A DNA stretch of 64,000 nt from an uncultured Polaribacter sp. (GTDB taxonomy: Bacteria > Bacteroidota > Bacteroidia > Flavobacteriales > Flavobacteriaceae), in contig NZ_CANMHM010000002.1 of the NCBI RefSeq assembly GCF_947497695.1, positions 186,001 through 250,000 of the forward strand, in the 5' to 3' direction. The position numbers and the translations under genes are program-made. Shown one piece after another: positions 46,225 through 54,312 of the stretch (position 1 is the first letter of the stretch; each line of letters starts with the position of its first letter). The notes under the pieces are model-generated. The model saw only the letters and a program-made list of their open reading frames with translations. It was not told the origin of the DNA and made no database searches.

Positions 46225-46926
46225 ATGAAAACACTTTTACTGATTACTTTTTTAAGCTTTTCTTTTTTACAGCTTCAGGGACAATGCATAGAAAATGCCT
46301 CTAGTTTTGGAAACAATACTACTGTACCATCTTATAATATTTCTGGTGATGTTTCTGTAACTTTAAACACTAATAATACTGCTACTATTAACTTTGCTAG
46401 CAACTTTGAAACCGCTTCTGGACCCGATGTTAGATTGTATCTTATAAAATCTGAAGGGAAATCTATTTCACAGTTAAAAAGTTTAAATCCAGAAAACTTA
46501 GAAAATATTTCGTTTGGTTTAATTGGCTTTTCTGGTGCACAAAGTTACACTGCTAGCATCCCTCAAAATACAGATATTACTAAATTTGATAGGGTGTTTT
46601 TTTACTGCTTACGATTTAATCAGTTTTGGGATGTAGGCACCTTTACTTCTTTTAAAAGTAGTAGTTGTAATGTTTTAAATATTGATAATTTTGCAGTTAA
46701 TAATATTTCTATATATCCAAACCCTGCAAAAAACAAAATTCATATTACCCAACTTGATAAAGTTTCTGTAGAAATTCGTATTTTTAATCTTTTAGGCAAA
46801 CAGGTTTTACATCAACCTAACATCAAACAAAATTCGATTGATATTTCTTCTTTAAATGAAGGCATTTACCTTGTTAAAATTAATATTGATGGAAAAACGA
46901 AGAGTCAAAAATTAGTAATTCAGTAA
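46225..46926 (+). CDS. DM13-domain protein with T9SS sorting domain
   Basis: 233 aa. Signal peptide (MKTLLLITFLSFSFLQLQG), then a DM13 domain (about 33-130; GDVSVTLNTNNTATINF, FETASGPDVRLYLI), a domain proposed to act in electron transfer. The last ~70 residues (ISIYPNPAKNKIHITQLD, GIYLVKI) form a type IX secretion sorting domain, so the protein is exported to the cell surface or medium. The stop is followed directly by the ATG of the phosphorylase gene, which indicates one transcript. Its link to arsenosugar chemistry is unknown. Confidence 0.86.
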   Translation: MKTLLLITFLSFSFLQLQGQCIENASSFGNNTTVPSYNISGDVSVTLNTNNTATINFASNFETASGPDVRLYLIKSEGKSISQLKSLNPENLENISFGLIGFSGAQSYTASIPQNTDITKFDRVFFYCLRFNQFWDVGTFTSFKSSSCNVLNIDNFAVNNISIYPNPAKNKIHITQLDKVSVEIRIFNLLGKQVLHQPNIKQNSIDISSLNEGIYLVKINIDGKTKSQKLVIQ

Positions 46927-47742
46927 ATGAAACAGCAACAATTAAAAGAAACAATCGATTTTTTAAAAGGTAAAGGAATTGAAAATCCAGAAATCGGCAT
47001 TGTTTTAGGAACAGGTTTAGGTAAGTTGATTGACGAAATTTCTATTGATAAAGAAATACCTTATTTAGAGATACCACACTTTCCACAAGCAACCGTAGAA
47101 TTTCATTCTGGTAAATTAATTTACGGACAATTATCTGGAAAAAAGGTATTGGTTATGTCGGGCAGATTTCATTTATATGAAGGTTACAATGCTTGGGAAG
47201 TAACCTATGGGATTAGAACTATGCATGGTTTAGGCATTAAAAACTTATTAATTTCTAATGCTGCAGGAGCTATAAACCTCAACTATAAAAAAGGAGATTT
47301 AATGTTGCTTGAAGATCACATAAATTTACAAGGTTCTTCTCCTTTGGCTTTTAAAGGTGCTAACAATTTTGGTAATATTTTTGCAGATATGCTAGCTCCT
47401 TACTCTAGTGAATTAAATGCAAAAATTATTGAAATAGCTTCTCAACAAAACATTTTATTACACAAAGGAGTTTATGCAAGTGTTTTAGGCCCACAATTAG
47501 AAACCAGGGCAGAATATAGAATGTTACAAATTTTAGAAACAGATGCTGTGGGTATGAGTACTGTGCCAGAAGTTATTGTAGCAAAACAACTCAACTTGCC
47601 TTGTGCAGCTATTTCTGTGCTAACAGATGAATGTGATCCTAAAAATTTACAACCTGTAAATATTGCAGAAATTATTGCAATTGCAGGAGAAGCAGAACCT
47701 AAAATGATTACTTTATTTAAAGAAACTTTAAAGGTTATATAG
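46927..47742 (+). CDS. Purine nucleoside phosphorylase, trimeric type (PNP-I)
   Basis: 271-aa phosphorylase cleaving purine nucleosides to base and ribose-1-phosphate. GIVLGTGLGKL (24-34) and SGRFHLYEGY (78-87) form the phosphate site, NAAGAIN (111-117) is conserved, the base-binding glutamate is E192 in GPQLETRAEY, and DAVGMSTVPEVIVA (206-219) is diagnostic. At the position of human Asn243, SVLTDECDP places D234. In human PNP, Asn to Asp here is known to let 6-aminopurines such as adenosine be used. That fits removal of adenine from an ArsS product, though Bacteroidota PNPs may share it. The ATG directly abuts the DM13 stop. Confidence 0.93.
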   Translation: MKQQQLKETIDFLKGKGIENPEIGIVLGTGLGKLIDEISIDKEIPYLEIPHFPQATVEFHSGKLIYGQLSGKKVLVMSGRFHLYEGYNAWEVTYGIRTMHGLGIKNLLISNAAGAINLNYKKGDLMLLEDHINLQGSSPLAFKGANNFGNIFADMLAPYSSELNAKIIEIASQQNILLHKGVYASVLGPQLETRAEYRMLQILETDAVGMSTVPEVIVAKQLNLPCAAISVLTDECDPKNLQPVNIAEIIAIAGEAEPKMITLFKETLKVI

Positions 47743-47798
47743 GTAATTGAATCCCTTTATTTTAAACCCCTAAAGGATCTTTACAACTATAAAATACA

Positions 47799-48683
47799 AT
47801 GAACAAATACCTAGACATCATACAAACATCCTACTCCAATTATTGGAATTACATTAAACAATCTGTTTTAATGGAGTTGAATTGGGAGAATTATTTCTAC
47901 GGATTAATCATCATTTCTTTGGTTGTTTGGTGGTTAGAAGCTATTTTTCCTTGGCGAAAAAATCAATCTTTATTTAGAAAAGACTTTTGGTTGGATACTT
48001 TTTACATGTTTTTCAATTTCTTTTTATTGAATTTAATTGTGTTGATTGCTTTGTCTAATTCTGCCGCTCAATTATTTAATGATATTTTAGGTATTGTTGG
48101 TTTAACGATTGCTAACTTTCAACTCTTAGAAATTAATAAATTGCCATTTTTGGGGAGAATTTTTATCTTTTTTATTGTGGTTGATTTTACACAATGGTGG
48201 ACACATAGATTACTGCATAGAGTAGAATTTCTTTGGAATTTTCATAAAGTACACCACTCTGTAAAACAAATGGGGTTTGCTGCTCATTTACGTTACCATT
48301 GGATGGAACCTGTTGTTTACAACTCTTTACGTTATATTCCTTTAGCAATTATTGGTGGGTTTACAGCCCAAGATGTAGCGTTTGTCCATTTTTTTAACAT
48401 TACAATAGGGCACTTAAATCATGCAAATATTAATTGGGATTATGGTTGGTTAAAGTATATTTTAAACAACCCAAAAATGCATATTTGGCATCACTCTAAA
48501 AAGTTACCTAAAGAACGAAAGTTTGGGGTTAATTTTGGATTAACCTTAAGTGTTTGGGATTATCTTTTTAAGACCAATTACATACCACATTCTGGTAGAG
48601 ATATTGAAATAGGATTTAATGGTGATGAAGATTTCCCTAAAGATTTTGTGCATCAAGAATTGTATCCGTTTTCTAAAAAATAA
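47799..48683 (+). CDS. Sterol desaturase/fatty acid hydroxylase family membrane protein
   Basis: 294-aa integral membrane di-iron protein. Histidine motifs: HRLLH (136-140), HKVHH (149-153), HLNHAN (205-210) and HIWHH (228-232). Hydrophobic segments lie near 31-50, 65-100 and 117-130, with a further pair at about 170-200. The superfamily hydroxylates or desaturates sterols, carotenoids and acyl chains. Substrate unknown; sterols are unlikely in this phylum, and a lipid is more probable. It follows the phosphorylase by 56 nt. Arsenosugar phospholipids exist, so a lipid-modifying role in the locus is worth testing, but co-transcription is not certain. Confidence 0.86.
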   Translation: MNKYLDIIQTSYSNYWNYIKQSVLMELNWENYFYGLIIISLVVWWLEAIFPWRKNQSLFRKDFWLDTFYMFFNFFLLNLIVLIALSNSAAQLFNDILGIVGLTIANFQLLEINKLPFLGRIFIFFIVVDFTQWWTHRLLHRVEFLWNFHKVHHSVKQMGFAAHLRYHWMEPVVYNSLRYIPLAIIGGFTAQDVAFVHFFNITIGHLNHANINWDYGWLKYILNNPKMHIWHHSKKLPKERKFGVNFGLTLSVWDYLFKTNYIPHSGRDIEIGFNGDEDFPKDFVHQELYPFSKK

Positions 48684-48706
48684 TTACGCTAATTATTTTA
48701 TAAAAG

Positions 48707-48828
48707 TTGGCAAACAAGTTTAGCCCAGATTGAATCTTTCGACTTCGCTCAAGACAGGCTAACTGTTTGAGCTCTTTTTTACCTTTTTCAGGTAAAAAAA
48801 GCGAGTAATGAAAGCTGGAAATAGCTTC
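48707..48828 (+). repeat. Dispersed repeat, copy B
   Basis: Near-identical to copy A at 34727-34850 but in the opposite orientation, about 14 kb away. The internal hairpin here is TTTACC / GGTAAA where copy A has TTTGCC / GGCAAA, a paired change that keeps the stem. It lies in the 206-nt space between two convergent genes, after the sterol-desaturase-like gene, and could serve as a terminator for it. No coding potential. Confidence 0.88.
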
Positions 48829-48889
48829 AAAAAAAAAGTAGCTTAATAAGATTTCTCTCTGTGTTTTAAATTACAAAAAAGGTGAAAAA

Positions 48890-49621
48890 CTATTTATTTC
48901 TACCTTTTTCATTTGGGTATAAACTTGGCAAATTATCACTTTGAAAATAGGCTTTTGTATCTATATTTATAGCAGTAACCTTTCCTTTAAATGCAGCCCC
49001 TGTATCGATATTCCAAACATTTATTGCATTCATTGGTTCAAATTCGTTATAATTTGTAGTAGGTGTATGACCTATATAAATTTCTGTATAGTGTTGTAAT
49101 CTTTTAGGATAGGTTTTGTGAGTTAAACCAATGTTTTTATCCATAGCTAAAGCCAACTCCCATAAAGTTCTGTCTGTACAAAATTTGTGTGTATACGTTT
49201 CATTTTCTACACCATTCATCGCTGTAAAACCTGCGTGTAAAAACAATCTATTTTTAGTATCTAAATAGTACATTTTCATGTTTTCGAAAAACTGTAAATG
49301 TTCCTTTTTTTCTTCGATAGAAAATCCATCATAACTTTCCATGGTTTCTTTACCTCCATGCATAAACCAAGAAGGATTTACATCATTATTGTCTTTTAAC
49401 CAATTTTGGCACCAAACATCATGATTTCCTTTGATAAAAATACAGTCAAACTTCTGAGCCAAATCTATTAAAAACTGAACCACTTGTGCAGATTCACTCC
49501 AACCATCTACATAATCTCCCATAAAAATTAGGGCATCACCTTCTTTAAGTCCTAATTTATTTAAAACCTGAACTAAGGCTTTTAAACCTCCATGAATATC
49601 ACCAATTGCAAAAGTTCTCAT
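48890..49621 (-). CDS. PPP-type metallophosphoesterase (serine/threonine phosphatase fold)
   Basis: 243 aa. Unlike the protein at 44140, all metal motifs are intact: GDIHG (7-11), GDYVDGW (35-41), KGNHD, the later histidines of LHAGF and IGHTPT. The layout resembles bacterial PPP-family protein phosphatases and diadenosine tetraphosphatases (ApaH-like). Cytoplasmic, monocistronic, with a -7 box 17 nt upstream of its ATG. The substrate (phosphoprotein, dinucleotide or other phosphoester) cannot be decided from sequence. Confidence 0.9.
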   Translation of the reverse strand: MRTFAIGDIHGGLKALVQVLNKLGLKEGDALIFMGDYVDGWSESAQVVQFLIDLAQKFDCIFIKGNHDVWCQNWLKDNNDVNPSWFMHGGKETMESYDGFSIEEKKEHLQFFENMKMYYLDTKNRLFLHAGFTAMNGVENETYTHKFCTDRTLWELALAMDKNIGLTHKTYPKRLQHYTEIYIGHTPTTNYNEFEPMNAINVWNIDTGAAFKGKVTAINIDTKAYFQSDNLPSLYPNEKGRNK

Positions 49622-49637
49622 CTAATTTAATTTTTTG

Positions 49638-49645
49638 CAAAACTA
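49638..49645 (-). promoter_or_regulatory. -7 promoter box for the phosphatase gene
   Basis: Minus-strand TAGTTTTG (TAnnTTTG), 16 nt before the ATG, in the 56-nt gap behind the Omp85-like gene. It separates the phosphatase from the operon upstream. Confidence 0.5.
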
Positions 49646-49677
49646 AGGGTTTCTTATGAAAAGTGAAGAAATGTTAT

Positions 49678-50955
49678 TTAAAAATATTGACCAATTCCAA
49701 AAACCAAACCTCCTTTAGAGTTTCCATTTTGATTTAGCAAACTAAAGCCATAATCGATTCTAAAAGTGGCATTGTATATTTTTTTACTAATAAATCGAAG
49801 TCCAAAACCAGAATAAATTCTAACATTATCTTTTTCAAAAAAATCATCTAATGTTCCTCCTGGATTTCTCCAAGAACCAATATCAGAAAAAACGTTGGTT
49901 TGTATTGCCATCCAATCTTTTTCATAAACTGTATGTCTGTATTCAGTATTCCACACAAAGCTACCTGTACCCCTATCTATTAAAATACCAACCCCTCTTA
50001 AGTTTACATTGTTATCTAAAGCAAAAGGTGCAAAGGGTGTGTTTTCATTTGATGACAAGCCAAAACGAACTCTGTTTGCCCAATTGCCTTTATCGCCAAT
50101 TCTTTTGTAGTAGAAAAAATCATTCCAAGCAATAAAAAAACTATTCTGATAACTATTTTTTGTAGAAACATACTGTGCAAACAATGTACTTTTAAAACCA
50201 TTAACATATTGATAATAATAGTCTAAAGTATCATAATTATAAACCAATTTAAAAAGTACTTTATCTAAATCTATAGGAATTGTGGGGATTGATGGATCTG
50301 TATCTCCTGATAAAAATTGATATTTTTCATTAAAAAGGTTTACACCAAAATTAATTTCATTTTTAATATTAATTTGATACAAACCTAAAACTTCGAAAGA
50401 AATATTATTGTAAGAAAAATTAGCTGTTTTATCATTAAAATAGAGTGGTTCTTCACTTTTCCAATCTTGATGATTTATTGCCAAACCCCATTTTTTAGAG
50501 AACAAATTGGGTGCTTTAAAATTGATGCCATAAGAATCAAAACGATTGCGTTGATAAAAGCCCCCAAAAGTAATATTTCTTCCTAAAAAGTTATAATCAT
50601 ACAAATCTAATTTATATGAAAACTGTTTATTGGTGGTGGTCCAGATATTGATTCCTGGTAGAATTGTAAAATTTTCTTCAACGTATATAAACACATTGTA
50701 AAAATTATCATGTGAATAAAACACTTGATAATAAGCATGACTAACAGCTGGTAATCGATTTAAAAGAGTGATATCTTTTTCTAAAGAAATAGAATCTAAA
50801 ACAGCTCCCTTTTCACTAATTAAAAGTTTGTGAATAAAAGATTCTTTCAACCTTTTTGTACCATTAATTTTAATTTCTGCAATTATTTTTTCTTGAGAAA
50901 ACACAAGTGCTGAAAATGATAAAAAAAGATAAATAAAAATATTTTTAAACTTCAT
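49678..50955 (-). CDS. One-POTRA BamA/TamA-family outer membrane protein
   Basis: 425 aa. Signal peptide (FIYLFLSFSALVFSQ), one POTRA-like domain (about 22-95, IIAEIKINGTKRLKESFIHKLL), then an Omp85 barrel with the conserved NLRGV motif near residue 325 (RGVGILIDRGTG) and a C-terminal FGIGQYF. BamA has five POTRA domains and this has one, so it is not the essential assembly factor. Single-POTRA relatives export or assemble particular substrates. Its ATG overlaps the stop codon of the duplicated lipoprotein upstream by one base, which points to a functional pair. Confidence 0.87.
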   Translation of the reverse strand: MKFKNIFIYLFLSFSALVFSQEKIIAEIKINGTKRLKESFIHKLLISEKGAVLDSISLEKDITLLNRLPAVSHAYYQVFYSHDNFYNVFIYVEENFTILPGINIWTTTNKQFSYKLDLYDYNFLGRNITFGGFYQRNRFDSYGINFKAPNLFSKKWGLAINHQDWKSEEPLYFNDKTANFSYNNISFEVLGLYQINIKNEINFGVNLFNEKYQFLSGDTDPSIPTIPIDLDKVLFKLVYNYDTLDYYYQYVNGFKSTLFAQYVSTKNSYQNSFFIAWNDFFYYKRIGDKGNWANRVRFGLSSNENTPFAPFALDNNVNLRGVGILIDRGTGSFVWNTEYRHTVYEKDWMAIQTNVFSDIGSWRNPGGTLDDFFEKDNVRIYSGFGLRFISKKIYNATFRIDYGFSLLNQNGNSKGGLVFGIGQYF

Positions 50956-52370
50956 TATCTTGCTATAAATGATTGCTGATATATAAAATTTACCCAGTTT
51001 TCTGAATCTATGCCCATTAAAGTAAACCTATATTCGTCATCAAAAATTAATTCTGCAGGGGTTTCTGTATTTATATTTGATGTTATATTGGTAAAATTAT
51101 TATACTGAAATGTTTTTTCTGTTGTAAATGTACCTGATAAAAAGTCGTTGCTACTATTGGTAATTACTTGAAAATAAGTAACACTATCTCCATACTTTTC
51201 ATCTTCCCAAATAAATTTTGGTTCTAATCTAGCTGTAAAATCTATTTTATCATCTTGATCTGTTATGGTTATATATTCAGTAGGTTTATCATTCATTTTT
51301 ATTTTAACAGGAGCTGATTTGTATAGCTTATCTCCAATAACATAAGTTACAACACTCCAACTTTCTTCAGTATTTGTTCTAGAATACCTTCTAAACTTTC
51401 CACCAAACTCTGCATTGTCTGATAAATTTACTCTTCTGTACGCACTAAAATCAGTTGCAATTGCAGCTGTATTATCTGTTTCATAATACCTAAAATCTGT
51501 TGCACCTATTAAAGATTGATAATATACATAAGTTAGCTCATCAGAATTATTGGCACTTGCAGCAAAAGCAGTTATTTTTTCGATTGTTTTTGTTGAATTT
51601 AAAGCTAAATATTCTTCTAAATTTCTTGGTATAAACGTTTGTTCTACTACTGTATTTACCCAATTATCTTCACTAACCCCCATTAGTGTAAAAAGATATT
51701 CAATATCTTCCTCTAAACTATCTGGTGTTTCTGGTACATTTATATTTAAAACAATATTAGTAGCATCAAAATAATTAAAAAAAGTATCATTTGTGTAAGT
51801 TCCAGAAACAAATGTATCTGTTTGTTTTTCAGATATTACTTGAAAATAAATAGCATCATCCACATCTTTTATATCCGTCCAAGTAAATTTTGGCTCTAGA
51901 GTTTCAGGAAAATCAATAGTAACTTCATTCGTCCAAGTTGTAGATTTTGAGTTGTTTTTTAAACGAATTGGGTTCGATTTATGTAATTTACCATTTAAAA
52001 CATAGGTTACTAAACACCAATTTTCAGATTCATCTGTTCTAGAAAATCGTTGTAATTTTCCTCCAAAAACATCTGTAATCTCTAAATTTTTTCTTCTGTA
52101 TTTAGAAAAATCATTTTCATCTACATTTAAACTATCTGCTTCATAATATCTAATATCTCTAGCACCAACTTCTGGATAATAAAAAATATAAGACAAACTT
52201 TTACTTTCAGGAGCAGAAGCTGCACAGGCAATAACTTCACCAAAATTGTTGTTAAATGAAGATGTTATATATTCTTCTAAATTTCTAGGAACTGAAATAT
52301 CAGTATCTTCAGTACATGAAAAGATAAAAACAACAACAAAAAGGGGTAACAATAATTTTTTAAAAGACAT
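50955..52370 (-). CDS. Lipoprotein with two tandem homologous domains
   Basis: 471 aa. Lipoprotein signal with lipobox FIFSC (C19), then two repeats of about 220 residues. PRNLEEYI at about 29 is repeated as PRNLEEYL at about 248; each unit continues with YY...GARDIRYYEAD / GATDFRYYETD, DFSKYRRKNL / DFSAYRRVNL, GGKLQRFSRTDE / GGKFRRYSRTNT, and LMGVSEDNWVN / LMGIDSENWVN. No enzyme motif. The domains may be surface-exposed binding modules. It overlaps the Omp85-like gene and may be its cargo. Family not recognised. Confidence 0.8.
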   Translation of the reverse strand: MSFKKLLLPLFVVVFIFSCTEDTDISVPRNLEEYITSSFNNNFGEVIACAASAPESKSLSYIFYYPEVGARDIRYYEADSLNVDENDFSKYRRKNLEITDVFGGKLQRFSRTDESENWCLVTYVLNGKLHKSNPIRLKNNSKSTTWTNEVTIDFPETLEPKFTWTDIKDVDDAIYFQVISEKQTDTFVSGTYTNDTFFNYFDATNIVLNINVPETPDSLEEDIEYLFTLMGVSEDNWVNTVVEQTFIPRNLEEYLALNSTKTIEKITAFAASANNSDELTYVYYQSLIGATDFRYYETDNTAAIATDFSAYRRVNLSDNAEFGGKFRRYSRTNTEESWSVVTYVIGDKLYKSAPVKIKMNDKPTEYITITDQDDKIDFTARLEPKFIWEDEKYGDSVTYFQVITNSSNDFLSGTFTTEKTFQYNNFTNITSNINTETPAELIFDDEYRFTLMGIDSENWVNFIYQQSFIAR

Positions 52371-52373
52371 GTA

Positions 52374-53207
52374 TTAAATTTTAATAGTCATAATTGGCAA
52401 GGTAGAATGATTTGCGATATCTTCTGCAATACTTCCTGCAAAAATATGAGATAATCCTTTTCTACCATGTGTAATTACAGAAATTAAATCTGCACCAACA
52501 ATATTAGCAAAGCTAAGAATTCCTTTTTCAATAGTATGTTCACAAATATAGTTTACGTTAATCATTCTATCTGAATTTCCTTCGGCTTTCATCAAAAAAT
52601 TATTTGCCATTTTTTCCATTTCAGAAGTTGTTTTAAAATTTTCTTTAGGTAAATTAACATATAAAATATGCTTTTGAGCGTTTAAAAAATCTAAAGATTT
52701 TAAGAGTCTTTTAAAAGCAGGAATACTCTCATCTGAAAAGTCTGTTGCCAGTACAATATCAGAAAAATCTGCATTTACCATTTCATTTTTAATAACTAAA
52801 ACGGGTAAATTAGAGTGCCTTACTACCTTTTCTGTATTAGAACCTATAAAAAATTCTTTTAAACCAGTTGCTCCATGAGAACCCATTATTATAAAATCTG
52901 CTTTTACCTCTTCTGCTATTTTAGTTACCTCACTAAAAACTTTAAAATGTTTGATAATAGGTATAACGTTCAATTCTTTTAAATAGTCTTTTTCTAAAAA
53001 TTTTTTAATTTTTTTTTCTGCAATTTTTAAAAAATAAATCGCTTTTTCTTGCTGATACACTTCACTTTCAGATAAAGATATTTCTTGAATATCTAACATG
53101 TGTAATGCATAAATAGTTGCATTATATTTTTTAGCTAAAGATGCTGCAGTTTTAAGAGCAAACTCAGAATGTGCAGAAAAATCTATGGGAACAATAATTT
53201 TTTTCAT
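52374..53207 (-). CDS. Universal stress protein with two USP domains
   Basis: 277 aa from the ATG at 53207, which gives the standard MKKIIVPIDFS start; the longer frame from 53225 precedes it by 6 residues. Two UspA domains in tandem: the first ends in MGSHGATGLKEFFIGSNTEKV, carrying the ATP-binding GxxG(x9)GS pattern, and the second in ITHGRKGLSHIFAGSIAEDI. Cytoplasmic, probably ATP-binding. 4 nt separate its stop from the lipoprotein gene downstream, so those genes may share its promoter. Such proteins respond to starvation or oxidative stress in other bacteria. Confidence 0.92.
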   Translation of the reverse strand: MKKIIVPIDFSAHSEFALKTAASLAKKYNATIYALHMLDIQEISLSESEVYQQEKAIYFLKIAEKKIKKFLEKDYLKELNVIPIIKHFKVFSEVTKIAEEVKADFIIMGSHGATGLKEFFIGSNTEKVVRHSNLPVLVIKNEMVNADFSDIVLATDFSDESIPAFKRLLKSLDFLNAQKHILYVNLPKENFKTTSEMEKMANNFLMKAEGNSDRMINVNYICEHTIEKGILSFANIVGADLISVITHGRKGLSHIFAGSIAEDIANHSTLPIMTIKI

Positions 53208-53226
53208 AATTGTGATATTATACAAA

Positions 53227-53234
53227 CAAATTTA
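53227..53234 (-). promoter_or_regulatory. -7 promoter box for the universal stress protein gene
   Basis: Minus-strand TAAATTTG (TAnnTTTG), 19 nt before the ATG at 53207. It may also drive the lipoprotein and Omp85-like genes downstream. Confidence 0.5.
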
Positions 53235-53279
53235 ACTGTTATAGATGATATAAATTAAGACATTTATCATGTTTTAATT

Positions 53280-54287
53280 TTACTGTTTCTGCTTGTATAA
53301 TTCTCTCAACACAAATTCTGCTGGCTTGTTTTGTGGTGTAAATCTGTTATTGCTTTCTCCCCCTACATTTTCATAATTATGAAACCATTTCCAAATAAAA
53401 CCACCTGCAAACCAATCTTCTTTCCAGAATTGATTGTGAATTGCTTTGAGTCCATTTACTTGTGCCTCTAAATTAACATTGCCTGCTACTCTATCAGATT
53501 TCCAAGGTTCTTTTCCTGTAAAATCGATACTTCTATACCCAAATTCTGTAAATAAAACAGGCTTGTTTAATTGCTTCTGAATTTGTAGTATTTCTTTTTT
53601 ATGTGGCTGCCAACCCAATTCAAATTCTTTAATGGTTGGTGTTTTTTTATCACTTAAAGGAAAATAAGCATCAATACCAATATAATCTAAATCAGCCCAA
53701 AAAGGTATGCGTTTATATTCGTCCCAATTTGCAGCGTAAGTTAATTTCCCTTTATAAATTTGTTTGATTTTTACGATTAGGTTTTGCCAATATTTAGGTC
53801 TTTTTGTTACAAAATTTTCTAATTCTGTACCAATACAAAATATATTTGCTTTTAAAGCTTGTGCTGCTTTTGCATAGGTTAAAATAAATTTGGTATATGT
53901 TTGTTCTAAAATAGTCCAATCTTCTTCAGAATCCATTTCAATAAGCCCTGTATACAATCCTTTATGAATCCATATTTGAGGTTTTACCATAATTTCTACA
54001 CCCTCCTTTTGAAATTTTTTAGCATATTGTAGCAACCCTTTTTTAGTTTCTCCAAACCATTGTCTTTTAGAATTAAAAGTAATTTTTGCAGAAGATACAT
54101 CACTAATAAAACCAAAAGGCATCAATGCAACATAATTGCCTTGTGCCTTTAATATTGGTGTTATATGTTTGTTACTTATAGAATCTCTAGAAGCTACAAA
54201 ACTAATTCCGTTTATTTTTTTCTGTTGACTATTGCAGGATATTTGGCATACTATCAGCAATAAAAAAAGGAGTTTATTTATTTTCAT
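53280..54287 (-). CDS. GH113-like TIM-barrel lipoprotein
   Basis: 335 aa. Lipoprotein signal (LLFLLLIVCQISC, acylated Cys near 18), then a TIM barrel of the glycoside hydrolase 113-like type. The probable acid/base is the Glu of CIGTELENF, and the nucleophile is the Glu of LFTEFGYRS. GIDAYFPL and GGFIWKWF at the barrel end fit the same fold. GH113 enzymes known so far act on beta-mannans; whether this one does is untested. Outer-membrane-anchored. It lies 25 nt downstream of the barrel-protein gene, likely in one transcript. Confidence 0.85.
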   Translation of the reverse strand: MKINKLLFLLLIVCQISCNSQQKKINGISFVASRDSISNKHITPILKAQGNYVALMPFGFISDVSSAKITFNSKRQWFGETKKGLLQYAKKFQKEGVEIMVKPQIWIHKGLYTGLIEMDSEEDWTILEQTYTKFILTYAKAAQALKANIFCIGTELENFVTKRPKYWQNLIVKIKQIYKGKLTYAANWDEYKRIPFWADLDYIGIDAYFPLSDKKTPTIKEFELGWQPHKKEILQIQKQLNKPVLFTEFGYRSIDFTGKEPWKSDRVAGNVNLEAQVNGLKAIHNQFWKEDWFAGGFIWKWFHNYENVGGESNNRFTPQNKPAEFVLRELYKQKQ

Positions 54288-54312
54288 ATTTGCTCCTAAT
54301 TTAAATTATTGT

